A stretch of DNA of 64,000 bases from Coniella vitis (taxonomy: Eukaryota > Ascomycota > Sordariomycetes > Diaporthales > Schizoparmaceae). Both the position numbers and the translations under genes were made by a program. Shown one piece after another: positions 41,075 through 55,733 of this stretch. Positions within the stretch are counted from its first letter, which is position 1. Each line of letters opens with the position of its first letter. Under the pieces are notes generated by a model that searched no databases, was not told where the DNA came from, and saw only the letters and a program-made list of their open reading frames with translations. The DNA lies in assembly GCA_011317545.1 (NCBI GenBank), contig WUJK01000002.1, forward strand, positions 4,154,001 through 4,218,000, given 5' to 3'.

Positions 41075-42785
41075 GGGTGTAAACACTTGTTTGAAGGTTC
41101 CGGGACCGAAGACGTGTTGCGTCGTGCTTGGAACAAGTCAACTGTAAGAGAAAACACTTTGTGGTACGAAGGGCCTGGTTTAAGTATCGTGGGAGCTTGA
41201 AAGGATGGACACTGCCGCACTGAAATTCCACAGCCCTGGAAACAGCAAAGTCCCACCGCCTGACTATCCAGCTCTTGGAGTATATGAGAGACCCAGGCAG
41301 CCGTCAATTGGTACGTGCTGTGTGGGTGGCAGCGAATTGGCCCCAAACCGGCAGGTCATGCTCCTAATCGTGCCTTCCCACAGACCGTGGTGCCACTAGC
41401 CCCGAGGCAATGGGGAACGATTCACTTTGGACTGGGAAGGAGCATTTGAGGCTGACGCTAACACATTCCCTGACCGTCGTTACCGCTGCACCGGTTCTCG
41501 AACCAGGATGTTGCGGTGCCATCGAGCCCACTAGTCCTGCAATGCGACCTTTCGCTTCTGCTTGAAGGGCGAGAACCTTGTAAGTTGTACCTGACCACCG
41601 TACTTACATCGACACGCTTCTCTTCGCTGGTACCAGTCGTCACCGGTCGTGAGGGAGGTTTGTTACACTGGGCCCGGTGCGCTGGGTTGCCAACGATGCC
41701 CACGGTAGGGCAGCATGCGGGAATGCGGCAGTCAATCCTGCTTCTGGGACAGTTGTCGGTACCCAGGGAGTTTCGGTATGGCTTCCTACGGTTGTGTTTG
41801 CCCGAATGATCAGCAAAGATGGCAATAGCAAATGGAGAAGTAGATTGTTGGGGGCCTGTTACTACTTCCATACCTCAAGTTATAGCCATGGGTTACCAGC
41901 ATGAGCAAGCCGGGATCAGTACCGTCATGCTGTCACAACTTCCTAGCCGCCACTCCTGGACGGCCGACCCAGATAGGCAGGCGAAAAAAGCAAAGAGGGG
42001 CTTCAATGGTACACTGGGGTGCTTTGTGGCCTACATACCACACACACGGCTGATCAGCCAGGCGTTGGTGCCACGTGTAAAGTTGCCCGCTCTACCAAGC
42101 AAACGTTGAGACACTTGCCACGGCGTAGAAGTTGTTGAAAACCGGGAGAGCTGGGGTCTTCACAGAAAGAGCCCCTCATCGCTGCATTCTCGCGGTTACA
42201 TTTCGCTATGCAACGGGAGTCTCACTAGACTAGATGCAGTTCCCATTTCCGAGTCACAGAGCATTGCATAAGTATGTGTAGGGGAGAATTGTAGGTCAAG
42301 GTAAGGTGGGAGGGTATGGCATCCATCTTGGAGCCCCGGCACTACTCGAATCCAGGTCCTCGCGTATCGGCAGCGGCTGAAATGGCAGGTCGTTTCCAAT
42401 CTGCACGTGGTGCTTTCCTATCCCATATGGGCGGATCTATGCCACCACCATGGGCCAGACCGCAGGTTCTTATCATTCCTGGCTGCAAGACCCTTGGACT
42501 GAGGGTTCCCTGTCCGTTTCGTTACCAATATGTTGGTTCTCGGTTATCTGGCTATCCGTGGGGTGCGCAATTAACCATTCGTCATCCGACTGCCCGGAAC
42601 AAGTGGCCATGGAGTATCCTGCTGAACCTGGCTCAAAAGTGAATGGCTTGCTTTTTCTGTAGAAAAAGCATCGGCTCACTTTTCCCATTTTAGGAATGGC
42701 ACATAGTGACAGCTAAACCCTCGCTGTAATTTCTTTTCCCCGCTCCTCATCTGCTCATTCTGCCATCCATCACCCACACCCTACC
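41075..42785. other. Intergenic region of about 1.7 kb upstream of the P450 gene
   Basis: Holds the P450 promoter. Open frames here (for example 41458-41871 minus and 42316-42642 plus) show no domain, splice support or consistent composition, and I call nothing. Confidence 0.45.
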
Positions 42786-43307
42786 ATGCCTGACGTTTCT
42801 GCCGTTGCACAAGGCAGCGGACAATTCCGTCTGCTTGAGGACTGGCCTTCCAAGGCAAGGATTCTGTACTATGTCATGGAAACCCTTGGGCCAACATCTC
42901 TTCTATTAGACCATCCAGGTATTTCCTCAACGCTCAGGCCACTGAATCTTTCCATGCAGTCGTCGTACATCCCACCGAAGCCTTGCATGTGTATTAATGC
43001 AGACTGTCGGCACTCAACCATGGTTTCTCTGTACGGGCTCAATGTCGTTGACACTGCCCATGTATGTTCAGCTGAAAGCCACACCACAAGCTCGCTGCAA
43101 ACCAAAAATGATGGTGGCATACCGTGGACGGCAAGGATAAACGAGGGGGTAAACTTGCAATGGATCGACGATTTTTTGGGGCAGCCAAAGGGGAGTGTCC
43201 TCATGTCAGTATCCTGCACGAGCAACCGTGTGAACAAAGATATGCTGCATGCTCACCCTGAGCCGTGGCCAGTCAAATGCGTTGGCTATGGTGACCTACT
43301 GGCTTAG
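42786..43307 (+). CDS. Doubtful open reading frame, 173 aa
   Basis: ATG at 42786 follows a CT-rich leader-like stretch (about 42727-42785) as seen before other genes here, and the frame stays open for 173 codons (starts MPDVSAVAQGSGQFRLLEDW). No domain, signal peptide or membrane segment is recognised. The opposite strand is also open for 122 codons, and composition is unremarkable, so this may be chance. A spliced gene using only part of it is possible. Confidence 0.22.
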   Translation: MPDVSAVAQGSGQFRLLEDWPSKARILYYVMETLGPTSLLLDHPGISSTLRPLNLSMQSSYIPPKPCMCINADCRHSTMVSLYGLNVVDTAHVCSAESHTTSSLQTKNDGGIPWTARINEGVNLQWIDDFLGQPKGSVLMSVSCTSNRVNKDMLHAHPEPWPVKCVGYGDLLA

Positions 43308-44790
43308 CGTCGATGCAACCTGGAGACAAGAGCATGCATCTGAGAAAGGCGAAGATTTCCATATGCGCCGGCGATTCCACTATCATGTGGTTGGACGGCT
43401 GGGTTCGAGAACCCAATCCGTGTCATGTCTGGCCGGTGCCTTGGGCACTGATCGCAAAGGCCAGAGCAAAAGAGACGCCATCCCAGTCGGTGGAAATGCA
43501 CGCATTGCTGAAAGGGCAAGGATTCCTGCAAGTTATGCACACGCGAGTGCTCGTTCATGCGCCAATGGCTGAGACGAGTAATTGCAGGTCGGCCATGAAT
43601 GCCGGGTGGGATTTAAAAAGGCACAGCGGGGCAGAACACAAGAAGGCAATATCAACTGTATCAGACAAGCGCTGGCCTCAGTTTGATAAATAAAGAATCC
43701 TCAGAGACTATACGCGAGACAATTTAACCGGGTCCATAGGAGATGTCAAGAATTGGGTGTAGTCTTTGGGCTGAAAATCGATGGCGTGTAAGCTTTGAGT
43801 CTAATATATTGTTCACGAAACAGACGTCGGATTGAACGTAGTCATGATCCTTGTCGCGCGTGGCTCTCCACTTGGTGTGTGGCTTCTCCGCCAAGCCACA
43901 ACTCCAGCCCAACTCCAGCCCCAACAACCATTCTATTGCATATACTTGGGCTTTGAGCAGGTGCTTGTAATTATGATGAAGCAAAGCTCGGCGATCTGGG
44001 ATTTATTTCTGGTGAGGATTGGGTATACTGGGTCTACCTAGCGTTACAGTCCGATGTTCAACAGGTTTCTCGACTACGCGGTATAGTCAATTATTGATGG
44101 GTTTTGGCTGTCCCTTCCTGTGGCTAGAATGTGTGGGGATCGCAGTACTGGGACAGGGGTAGCTTCGCCCATAAGCTTTTCCCCAGAGCTCCAGCCACAG
44201 CAGTAGCCACATAAGCTCAACAACCGTCATGAGCGCCACACTTGTTTCCCCTCCACGCACCGGCGTAGCTGACGTCGTCCAACTTTCCCTGTCTTGGGAC
44301 TTGTCACGCCTGCTTTTGCCCAGCCTGTCATTTCCTTCCCTTGGAATTGCTTCTTCCGTTGGGCGTTATCTTGTCCGACCGCTACCTCGGCGGTCTGTGC
44401 CTTTTTCTTGCAGATGCTTCTTTTCTTGCTTCTGGTCCACCATAGTTTCGCAGCACAGTGAGTAATGTCCACGGGCCTGTGGCTGTGACCCTTCTTTGCC
44501 CTTTGTCTCTAGGGGCGGCTTGACTGGGGTCCTTGACATTGCTAGCCTCAAGGCATATTCTGACAAGTCTCCAGTTACGACAGCCTTAGTACACACTTTC
44601 CTACGTTTTGATAACGACTTTACGATTCGATTGCCCTCTGCCAAGCGCAGAACCAAGTCCCTAAGCGCGCGAAGCGCCACCTACCGCGTTCGATCTCTTC
44701 TAAACCCGAGATCACTTCCCATGGTGTCGTTGAGATAAACAAACATTCCAAATTTCCCCGGCCAGGGTACCGGCCACCACATCGCCCATC
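43308..44790. other. Intergenic region upstream of VPS13
   Basis: Promoter and probable 5' leader of the VPS13 gene, C/T-rich after about 44240. Short frames on both strands are not convincing. Confidence 0.45.
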
Positions 44791-47700
44791 ATGCTTGAGG
44801 GTCTTGTTGCGGGCTTGCTCAACCGCTTCCTGGGAATGTACGTCAAGAACTTTGATCCTGCACAGCTCAAAGTAGGAATTTGGGGCGGAGATGTCAAGCT
44901 GCGTGACCTTGAGCTTCGCAAAGAGGCTTTGGATCAGCTGAAGCTACCCATCAATGTCGTCGAGGGCCATCTTGGCGAGCTGACACTAGTCATACCATGG
45001 TCCAACCTGCGCGGCGCTCCTGTCAAAGTGTTCATCGACAATGTCTTTTTGCTTGCAAGCCCAAAGGAGGAGGCTGCTTACAATGAGGAGGAAGAAGAGC
45101 GTCGAGCACAGCGGATCAAGATGGAAAAGCTTGACTCTGCAGAGCTACTGAAGGAGCGGTCACAGGAGGGTCTGTCCCAAGAAGAACAAAAAAAGAGCTC
45201 AAGTTTTACAACAAGTCTCGTTACCAAAATTGTCGACAACTTACAGGTCACAGTCAAGAACATACACGTTAGGTACGAGGACTCGATTTCGGCACCTGGT
45301 CATCCGTTCGCATTGGGCGTTACTCTTGAGGAATTCAGTGCCATCAGCACCGACGGCGAGTGGAAGCCTACATTCATCCAGGACTCCACCAAGACAACAC
45401 ACAAGTTAGCGACGCTTGGCGCGTTGTCAGTGTACTGGAATACAGACACCAAGCTATACGGCACAGGTAGGGAGGCGAATTCTTCGGATGCGCCGCCTAT
45501 GGAACACGCCGAGATGATCAAGACCTTCAAAGCCATGATTGGCAAGGCTGACGAGAACGTTGGAGTTGAGCATCAATTCATTCTCAAGCCTGTCAGTGGA
45601 CAGGCCAAGATTGAGATGGACAAGTCGGGTGATGCGCGAGCTCCAAAGTGGAAGGCTAATCTCCTATTTGACGAGATCGGTGTCGTCCTTGACGACCATC
45701 AGTACAGGGATGCTTTGATGCTCGTCGATCTATTCCACTACTTCATCCGGCATCAAGAGTACAAGAAATATCAGCCCAAAGATGTCACTCCTAAAGAGGA
45801 TCCACGAGCATGGCTTAAATTTGCCGGGAACGCAGTTCTTAGCAAAATCCATGAGCGCAATCGACGTTGGTCGTGGGACTATTTCCGAGAGCGTCGTGAT
45901 GATCGCCGAAGATACATTGAGCTGTTCAAGAAGAAGAAAGCAAATCAGAATCTGACAGTTGATGAGAACGAAAACCTCAACAAACTGGAATGGAAGTTGG
46001 ACTACGAGGATCTGCGTTTCTGGCGATCACTGGCCCGCAATCAGCTGAGAAAAGAAAACGCTGCGGCCTTGAGGAATAACCCTCCAAAACAAGATCAGCA
46101 ACCGCAGGGCTGGGTGTCGTGGATATGGGGCTCGAAGCCGCAGGAGCAGACAACTGCCTCCGATGAAAACACACAGATGACAGAAGAACAGCGCCAAGAA
46201 TTGTACGAAGCCATTGACTGGGATGAGAAGACGGCTCTTGCCGATGCTATCGAGACACCGAGGGACAGCATCAAGTTCCAAGTCGAAACGTCTCTCAGCA
46301 CTGGAAGTTTCACCCTGAAGAAGAATCCTCATGGTCAGATCACAGACGTGCTTAGTCTACATTTTGATGTTTTCAAGGCCAAGGCCATGATTCGTCCCGA
46401 CTCATTTCTCACCGATGTCAGCCTCGGCGGCCTTCGCGTCAATGACGGTACCACGCCTAACAGTCAATTCCCAGAGATTGTTCGAGTCAAGGATGCTCCC
46501 GAAGACAGGAGGAATAAACGCCTCTCTATGGTCGAGCTCGAGAAGTCGACAGATGAGGCTTTCTTCCAATTGCAACTGGAGCAGAACCCTCTCGATGGCC
46601 AAGGTGACTTTGCCGTAAAGGCGAAGCTCAAACCGCTCGAGATTATTTGGAATCCAAACATTGTGGTCGGTGTTGTGGACTTCTTCAAACCCCCAGAACG
46701 CCATATGGAATCCATCACCGCCCTTATGGAGACCGCTGGAGCCACCGTGGAAGACTTCCGCCAGCAGACAAGGGCGGGGCTTGAGTTTGCCCTCGAGGAG
46801 CACAAGACAATCAACGCAGTGCTTGATCTTCAGGCACCCCTAATTATCATACCAGAGAGCATCACTACCCTCAAGTCAACGTGTATGATTCTCGATGCTG
46901 GACATATTAGCGTCAATTCTGAACTTGTGGATAAGGACACCATGAAGGAAGTACAATCCAAGCAGAAACAGGCATACACGGACGAGGACTTCAAACGACT
47001 GGAGTCACTCATGTATGACAAGTTCACCGTCAAACTCACTTCCACCCAACTGCTCATTGGACCATCGATTGAAGACACAAAGTCGCAGCTCGTCAAGAAG
47101 AGCGAGCAGTCTTCGATGCATATTGTTGAGCAAATCAGCATCGACTTCCTGGTGCAGCTCTCCATCTTGCCAAAAGCACCTAACTTGGCCAAGCTTCGTG
47201 TCTCGGGCCATCTACCTCTCCTACATGTCACCGCCTCCGATACCAAATACAAGAGTTTGATGAAGTTGCTCGACGTTGCATTGCCCAAGTTTCATCAAAA
47301 CGAAACAGAGGAAGTCATAGAGCACAAGCGGCCACGCCTTCTCAGCAACATCTCATCACGGTCACATCAGTCAAGCCGTTCTCAGTTACTAAGTACAAGA
47401 CAAAATCGGAGACCGTCTTCGGTGCGTCCAAGACGCTCGTCTCAACTCTTGCCTTTTGGTGCCGTGAAGGAACAAGCCATTGTCCTCGACGATATCGACG
47501 AAGACGACGACGACTTTGAAGACGCAGACGACGGCCAAAGCAACGTGAATCTCAAATTAAAGCAAAAGACATTCGAGCTCAAGTTCACAGTGGACGAGCT
47601 GCGTGGCTCACTGTACCAGAGTGATCCCGATGGAGTTAAGCCCGATGCTCTGCTGGTTGAACTGGTAGCCCAGACTTTTGAAGTGAATTACTATCTCCGA

Positions 47701-50700
47701 CCTTTTGATATGGTTGCCAATGTCTCTCTGGGATCTGTAACGGTTGAAGATTACGTTGGCAATCCATCCGCAGAGTTTAAGCACATCATTTCATCGGGCG
47801 ACACCGAGGACAAGAAAGCACATCGCGCGCTCGTCAAGGTCAATGTGGTCCGCGTTAAGAAGGAATCGCCAGAGTTCATGTCCGTCTACCACGGCGTGGA
47901 GACCAATGTCAACGTGGCAATCAGCACCATCAACCTCATTGTCACTCGCAAGACCTTGCTCACACTGCTCGATTTCATTCTCGTTACCTTCACTAATCCT
48001 GGAGGAAACAGCCAGCAGCAGAAAGCCATCACTGACGACGATTCAGAGTTAGATGTCGGTGTCGAACCACCTGCTGAAGACCAGCCCCCCACCGCAGGCG
48101 CTATTAGAGTAAAGGTCGACTTGAAAAGTATTCAGCTTGTGCTCAATAACGACGGCATGCGGCTGGCGACTCTATCCTTTACCCAAGCAGACATTGGAGT
48201 CTTTATTCTAGGGAGCACTATGCGCGTCAGCACCAAATTGGGAGATCTCAGCCTTGTGGACGACGTAAACTTGGGCGTGTCAGAGGACTCGTCGATACGC
48301 AAATTGATCACCATCCAAGGGGATGATCTGGCTGATTTCAGGTACGAGACTTTTGATTCTAAAGACGAAAAGTCGTACCCGGGTTACGATTCTTCAGTAT
48401 ACCTGCGGGCTGGGTCGGTCAAGGTCAACTTTCTGGAAGAGCCTTTTCGCAAGATTGTCGACTTCTTAGTCAAATTTGGCAAGATGCAGGCTATCTACAA
48501 TGCTGCTCGACAGGCTGCTGCAAATCAAGCCCAACAGCTGAGACAAGGCTCAAGCCGCATCAAACTCGACGTTATCGTCAATACGCCTATTGTGGTCTTC
48601 CCTAGCGTGGTTACTCCAGGGCAGCCCAAGCGTGATCTTATCACAGCCTACCTGGGAGAAATATACGCCCAGAACAAGTTCGCACCACTCGATGATTCGG
48701 AGAACTCGGAGATTGCCATGATGTTGTCTGCAGGTATCCGTAACGTCAAGCTCACAAGTCTATTCCACTACAAGGACGACCAATCCGAGGAACTCGAATT
48801 GATTGACCATGTGGATGTTGGCTTCAAGATCACTTATGCCGAACATACACCGGGTGCCAAGCGACCAGAATTGGAGATTGAGGGGGAGATGAGCGATGTT
48901 CACGTTACGCTCACGCCATATCAAATGAAGGCTCTCCTTGCAATATCACGATCCGTTCCAGCAGCATTCACTGGCGACGCAGAGGCGCAGACCGAAGAGG
49001 CAGAGCAAGCTGTTGATGATAGCACATTGCGACGCGCTCAAACCCTACCAAGGGTTGAAATAGGAAGCGAAGATGAGACTATCGACATGTCTCCAGAGCT
49101 CGGCACTCACCATGATACGTGGACAAAGCTTGACCTGGTCTTCCGCGTCCGCACCATTGGTCTTGAACTGGTCAATGGTCACAAGGACCGGCCAGTCGGC
49201 AATTTGGAATTGGCTAGTCTTGGCAAATTCAGTCTGGACGACAGCAAGCTCAAGACCCGGATGCAAGTCAATGGGGGCTTGGAGGCAGAGTTCGTCATTC
49301 AAAGCTTCACCATACATGATTCTCGTCCGCATGATGCGAACAAGTTCCGACGCATCATGACAAGCAGCAACAAGAGTGTGCAACAATTTATGGCCAGCGT
49401 TACCATGGCTGGTGGCAAGGAGCGCAGCCTCATTGCTGTGGTTGCCATCGACTCACCCAAAATCATCTTCGCTCTGGATTACCTCTTCGCTCTTCAGAAT
49501 TTCATCATGGCTGGCCTGGAAGTCGATGAGCCTATCCCGATTGAAGATGAAGAGACAGACACTCTATCAGAGACCGATGCAGAGAGCATGCAAGTCAGTC
49601 TTGCCCGTCGGCATTCTAATGCCATGTCTCCTAGGTCTTCCACGAGCACGCGGCCCGGCCAGCAGACAACTACTACGACGGAGGAGCAATCTACAATGAG
49701 TGTTGCATTCCGCGTCAATATCGTGGACGCCCAAGTCATTCTCATTGCCAATCCGCTCAGTGCAAGTAGCGAAGCGATTGTCTTGGGCACAAAGCAGGTT
49801 CTCCTCTCCCAACAGCACGCTCTCACCTTTCAGGTATCCGAAGTTGGCATGTTCTTATGCCGTATGGATCGATTTGACGACTCTCGGCTACGCATCATTG
49901 ACGACTTTTCCGTTCAAATGTCCATGGACAGATCGAAACCAGCAGTGACGAGCTTGCACATTGATATCGATCCACTTATTCTGCGACTCTCGCTGAGAGA
50001 CATTCTGATTGTTCTTCAGATCATCAGCAAGGCATCTGAACTCTCCGAGACTGAAGATGACAAGACAAAGAAACTTGGTGCGGCAGACCTCAAGGCTAAA
50101 GAACTTACGCAAAGTGGTCTCAAGCAGCGCTCTGCTAGTGCCAAGGGCGCCTCTACAATAGCTGGAAAGGCAAAGTCTGGCAAAGCTACTGCTGCTAGCG
50201 GACATTCGAACGCTCGTAGTGGCACATCTTTGCGAGAACCCCACGATATTGCCAGAAAGCCGCAGATCCGCGAGGAACTTACTGCAAGTATCAATGGTAT
50301 CCGCGTGGTTCTCATTGGCGATCTACATGAACTTCCAATTCTGGATCTTAGCGTCAAGAAATTCACCGCTACTGCTGGCGATTGGTCTTCGAATTTGCGG
50401 GCTGAGATTCCCTTGGACATGTACATCAACATTTACAACTTTTCTAAATCAGCTTGGGAACCCTTGCTCGAGCCATGGTTTGTTGGTATCGGTGTTGCGC
50501 GAGAGCAGGATACCGGCCTTTTATCTATTGATGTTACCTCAAGAAAGGTCTTCGATGTGACCATTACGACCAACTCTATTGCGCTAGCATCCAAGTCCTT
50601 TGCCTTCCTGACGCAAGATCAAGATGTCCTCGGCAAGCCGCGCGGAACTGAATCGCCTTACCGTATTCGCAACTACACTGGCTTCGATGTGGTCATGCGC

Positions 50701-53700
50701 AGCAAGAGTCCCAGCAGCGACGAGATTATCAGTGTACGTCTAGAAGACGGTCAAGAAGCCCCGTGGAGCTTTGAGCACTGGGAGAAGATGCGTGAGAACT
50801 TGATGACAGATGCTACGGCCGGCAACGCCGTGGCTGTTCAGCTTGAGGGTAGCGGGTTCGACGTCCTGAAGAACGTTCGCCTGAACCGTGAAGGCGAGTT
50901 TGTCTACTCCTTAAAGCCCAAGAAGGACGACATTACACACCGTCTCATGGTGGATGTGAAACTGGGCAACGACAATGTCAAATATGTCACCTTGCGCAGC
51001 CCTCTCTTGGTCGAGAATTTGACACAGATTCCCGTCGAACTGGGAGTATACGATGCTCCTGAGCAAAGCCTGCTCAAGATTGAAAAGATAGCGCCCGGAG
51101 AGGCTCGTCCGGCACCTGTTGGCGCTGTCTTTGAAAAGACTCTGCTTGTTCGGCCCGACAGCGGTTTCGGGTATGCTTGGTCCAGCGAGACTTTGTGGTG
51201 GAAAGATCTTCTCAAGAGACCTACTCGCACACTGGTCTGCAAGGGAGAGCAAGGCGAGCCATTTTACTTCCAGATGAACGCCAAGTTCGATCGGTCTAAC
51301 CCCATGACAAAGTGAGTTATTTTTTTCTCCCTTTCCTTAATGCATATTGCGAGCTGCCGATGATACTAACAATATACAGGAACTATCCGAACATGCGAAT
51401 CAAGCTGTCAGCTCCAGTGACACTCGAGAACCTCCTACCATACGACTTCAAGTACCGTATCTACGACAAGAACACCAAGAAGGACTGGTCAAATTTCCTC
51501 AGAAAGGGCGGCGTCAGTCCAGTACACGTAACAGAACTATCACATCTGCTTCTACTCAGCGTCGATATGCAAGATACCGTCTTCAAGCCGAGCGAATTTG
51601 CTATCATCAACTCGGGCAGCTCAGATGACTTCAAGAAGGAGTCGACCCTCAAGTGCCAGGATGAGCAAGGCTTGCAACTCAATCTCAAGCTGCACTACCA
51701 TCACATACCAGACAGCGGCGGTGCTTTCCGTGTCACTGTGTACAGTCCATATGTGATTTTAAACAAGACAGGCCTAGATCTTCAAATCCGGCACAAGGGT
51801 TTCTTGCAGCAGGCCAAGGCTGCTGCCGGCCAACTCTTGGTTGATGTTGGAGAGGGTGAGCGCAAGGTGCTCCCTCTGATGTTCTCCTTCGGTAGTGACG
51901 ACCACCGTAACCGTGCGCTGCTAAAGGTCGGTGATTCGGAATGGAGCAAACCACAGAGTTTCGACGCCATCGGAAGCACCGCAGACGTCGCGCTTCAGTC
52001 ATCTGATCGCAATACCGAAGTGCACATCGGTATCACTGTTGAGCCTGGCGAAGGCAAATACAAGATGACCAAGGTGGTGACACTTGCGCCGCGCTTTATT
52101 GTCCAGAATAGGATCGGAGAAGAAATCAACATCCGTGAACCAAGCTCTTCGAACCTCATGACCTTGACGGCAGGGCATCTCCAGCCACTCCATTTCCTGC
52201 AGCGCAGCGCTGTGAAGCAGTTGTGCTTGTGTTATCCGGGGGTAGATAATCAGTGGACATCACCCTTCAACATATCTGATTTAGGCACGACGCATATCAA
52301 GATCGCCAAAGCTGGCCAACGCCAGCGCCTCATTCGCGTGGAGATATTGATGGAGGACGCCACGATTTTCCTGAAGCTCGGAATGGAGTCGAACCAATGG
52401 CCTTTCTCCATGCGCAATGAAAGCGACACCGAGTTCACCTTCTATCAAGCCAACCCGAATATTGATGAAGAAGAGACGGTCGATCGCTCAGGCTGGCGGC
52501 CCATCCGCTACCGCCTCCCACCTCGAAGCATCATGCCTTATGCTTGGGATTTCCCTGCTGCCAAGCAGCGTGAGATTGTCATTTCCGCGTATGGCAAAGA
52601 CCGGCACGTGAAGTTAGCAGAGATCGGAAACCTGGTGCCCATGAGGCTAGCCACGCCATCTGGCGGTCAAAAGATTGTCGATATCAATGTTGCTGCAGAT
52701 GGCCCCACGCAGACCTTGATCCTGTCCAACTTCAAGCAATCCAAGAGTCTTTACCGTCAAAAAACCGGGTTCAGTTCCAGCAGCAATGTCAGCACGTCGG
52801 GCTTCGAAGCCAAGGACCAGAATACTGGGACGACCTTCCGCGCGCAGCTCAAGCTTGCTGGCATCGGAATCTCACTCATCAACTCGCAGCTCAAGGAGCT
52901 GGCTTATATCACGTTTCGGGATATGACACTGCGATACAGCGAGTCGCCGCTCTATCAGTCTATCAGTTTGGCCGTTAAGTGGATCCAGATAGACAACCAG
53001 CTGTATGGCGGCATATTCCCGATGATATTGTACCCCAGCGTCGTTCCAAAGCGGGCACAGGAAACAGAAGCGCACCCATCCCTGCATGCCATGATCACAA
53101 GGGTCAAGGACGATTCCTATGGCGTCTTGTATATCAAGTACGCCACCATATTGCTTCAGCAAATGACGGTCGATCTGGATGAGGACTTCATCTTCGCAGT
53201 GCTTGACTTCTCCAAGGTTCCCGGTGCAACATGGACTATATCCGAAGAAGAGGGCCGACTCTGCGACGATAGTCTCCACATTCCTGAGCCAAGCACGCAA
53301 CAAGCTGGCCAAGACATTTATTTTGAGCTACTGAACATTCAGCCCATGCAAATCGACCTGTCCTTTGTCCGCACCGAGCGCATCAACGCAGAAGACAAAA
53401 CATCATCGCGCAACCCGCTCATGTTCTTCTTCAACATCATGACAATGGCGATGGGCAACGTCAACGATGCGCCGCTGCGAATGAATGCGCTAATGCTGGA
53501 CAACGTGAGAGTGTCTACCCCAATCCTCATACAGAACATCTCGAATCACTACAGTCAGGAAGCACTGTATCAAGTCCACAAGATCCTCGGATCTGCAGAC
53601 TTTTTGGGCAACCCCGTCGGTCTGTTCAACAACATCAGCTCTGGAATAGCAGACGTCTTTTACGAGCCGTATCAGGGACTTATCATGTCCGATCGGCCGG

Positions 53701-54530
53701 AAGACCTCGGCTTGGGCGTGGCTCGCGGAGCAGCCTCCTTCTTTAAGAAGTCCATCTTTGGGGTCTCTAACTCATTCTCCAAATTCACTGGCGCCATGTC
53801 CAAGGGTCTCGCCGCGGCCACGCTCGACAAGCAGTTCCAGGACCGCAGGCGCATTACGCGAGCACGCAACAGGCCCAAGCATGCCCTGTACGGCTTCACA
53901 ACTGGTGCGAACAGCTTCATCACATCCGTCGCGTCGGGCGTCGGCGGCGTCGTTCGTAAGCCTCTCGAGGGCGCAGAGCAGGAGGGCGCCCTGGGATTCT
54001 TCAAGGGTGTCGGGAAGGGCATGCTCGGTCTCGGCACGAAGCCCCTCGTCGGCGTCCTCGATGCCGCTTCCAATGTTACCGAAGGCATTCGCAACACCAC
54101 CACTGTCTTTGACGGCTCGGAACTTGACCGTGTGCGCATCACGCGCTTCATCCCGGCGGACGGGATCGTTCGACCATACAACCAGCGTGAAGCGCTGGGT
54201 CAGTCTTGGCTGAAGCAGGTTGATAACGGCAAGTACTTTGACGAGTCGTACATTGCTCATCTGGAGCTGCCCCGCGAGGACATGGTGGTCATGGTGACGT
54301 ACGCACGGATATTGCTCATCAGGAGCCGGCGCCTGACTACTGAGTGGGACGTCCCGCTCAAGGATGTGCAAACGATTGCCAAGGAGCGTACCGGGTTGAG
54401 TCTGACGCTGCGAGGTGGTACGAATGGGCCCTTTATCCCCATTGGGGAGGAGAGTGGGCGGACGTTCATATACCGAATGGTGGGTATTGCTGTCGAGGAG
54501 TTCAACCGCCGCTTCCGAGGAATGGAATGA
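44791..54530 (+). CDS. VPS13: VPS13 bridge-type lipid transfer protein
   Basis: Giant rod-shaped protein moving bulk phospholipids between membranes at contact sites (mitochondria, vacuole/endosome, ER, prospore membrane). Exon 1 (44791-51311) and exon 2 (51380-54530) encode 3223 aa, close to yeast Vps13. The intron has donor GTGAGT, branch CTAAC and acceptor TACAG, and joins MTK to NYPNMRIKL. The chorein N terminus is canonical (MLEGLVAGLLNRFLGMYVKN) and is followed by the extended chorein groove. Disordered Ser/Arg and acidic insertions occur at about 855-915 (ISSRSHQSSRSQLL; DDIDEDDDDFEDADD). The VAB/SHR-BD-type beta-rich adaptor region spans about 1830-2500. An ATG2_C-like amphipathic region is at about 2910-3100 (GNPVGLFNNISSGIADVFYE), with a PH-like end (WDVPLKDVQTIAKE). 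It is the largest gene in the window and appears intact. Confidence 0.97.
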
Positions 54531-55733
54531 GTGAGCCAGGTGGATAACAGAAGGTCATTGGTAACATTGGGGCTTGGTGTACTAGGAACGCCAAAGAGAT
54601 TTTATCGTGGAGGGAGAGGGAGAGAGAGAGCACATCAAGTTGAGATGGCAGTTTTCCTCTGGACCACACATGCGATACCTTTCTGTGTTTGCTTTCTTGC
54701 TTTTACTACTTACTGCTTTAGTATGATGTATATGAAGCAGCGTTTTTCCCTCTTTCTCCCTTACTTTCATAGCCTATATAAGTTTTCTGAAAGCAATATG
54801 AAGAATTCAATCAGTTTTCTCCGGATACGTGTTATCAGGGACACATCTCATTGCTGTTGAAGTGCCGAAGTCAGTCAGGTGAGCCAGTTGGGATCAGCAG
54901 TGGAGAGGGCACCTGTTCGACGCAGTGAATGAAAATATGTCTGGAACTCTCTGAAGTGATCACAACTGGAAGTTGACCTTGGAGATGTGGCGGAGACTGG
55001 TACTTGGATCTGTATCTCTTGTGCGGGTGTAAGTGTTCAGTGCTTGAGTAAAAGAAAGATGGGTATTGGCATGAAGTTGTTTTTTCTAATGTGCCACCAT
55101 AAATAACTATTCTCTGTTCTGTTATAATTAATGTACGACAATCATGTCCAAGTTGAATCTGTATAAGCGTTGCAACCTGAAGGCAGATTCATTATCCAAT
55201 GGATGAGTTTCTTTTCCTGAACCATGCCACCCGTAACAGTAGTTTCTACGGAGAACTTGAAGCCCTAATGGCCTTTCCCTTCAAATACAGGAGTGAGCAT
55301 ATGTTCAGTCGAAGAAGCTGCTGAGGATGGATCGCATTGCGGTTCCGTTGTGCAAGTCCTCGCTACCAACTAGCATAGCAAAGCATGAATATGCCAAGCA
55401 CCCGAACCAGAAAGAAATATAAATATATTCGCTTGTATTCGCTGTAACCACATCCAATAACTGCTGCAGTCCATGCCACTATCACTTCCAGCGCTTGGCT
55501 GGCACAGCTTGTGAGACGAAACAATCCGCGTTGCAGCCACAGAGCCACCAAGACTTTCTTGCATGTCTGTGCCCGCCCGAGTGACGACTCGACCAGCGCT
55601 TGGCTAGCAGATATGCTTAATTTCAAACATTTTATTTATAGTCAAGAAACAAGTATCTTGGAGCCCTTTGCTGCTTGATGGACACTTTTTCCTTCTCAGA
55701 TCAACTACACTTGCGGTGACCAAGCAACGAATC
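54531..55733. other. Intergenic region between VPS13 and the O-fucosyltransferase-like gene
   Basis: VPS13 3' flank followed by the promoter of the next plus-strand gene. There is an AT-rich part at 55080-55150 and a stretch with no long open frames at 54870-55360. Nothing else supported. Confidence 0.5.

Noticed and set aside
43395..43425. GGGTTCGAGAACCC resembling a tRNA T-arm
   Set aside because: The hairpin does not have a seven-base T loop with a five-base stem, and no matching A box, anticodon arm or acceptor stem lies upstream.
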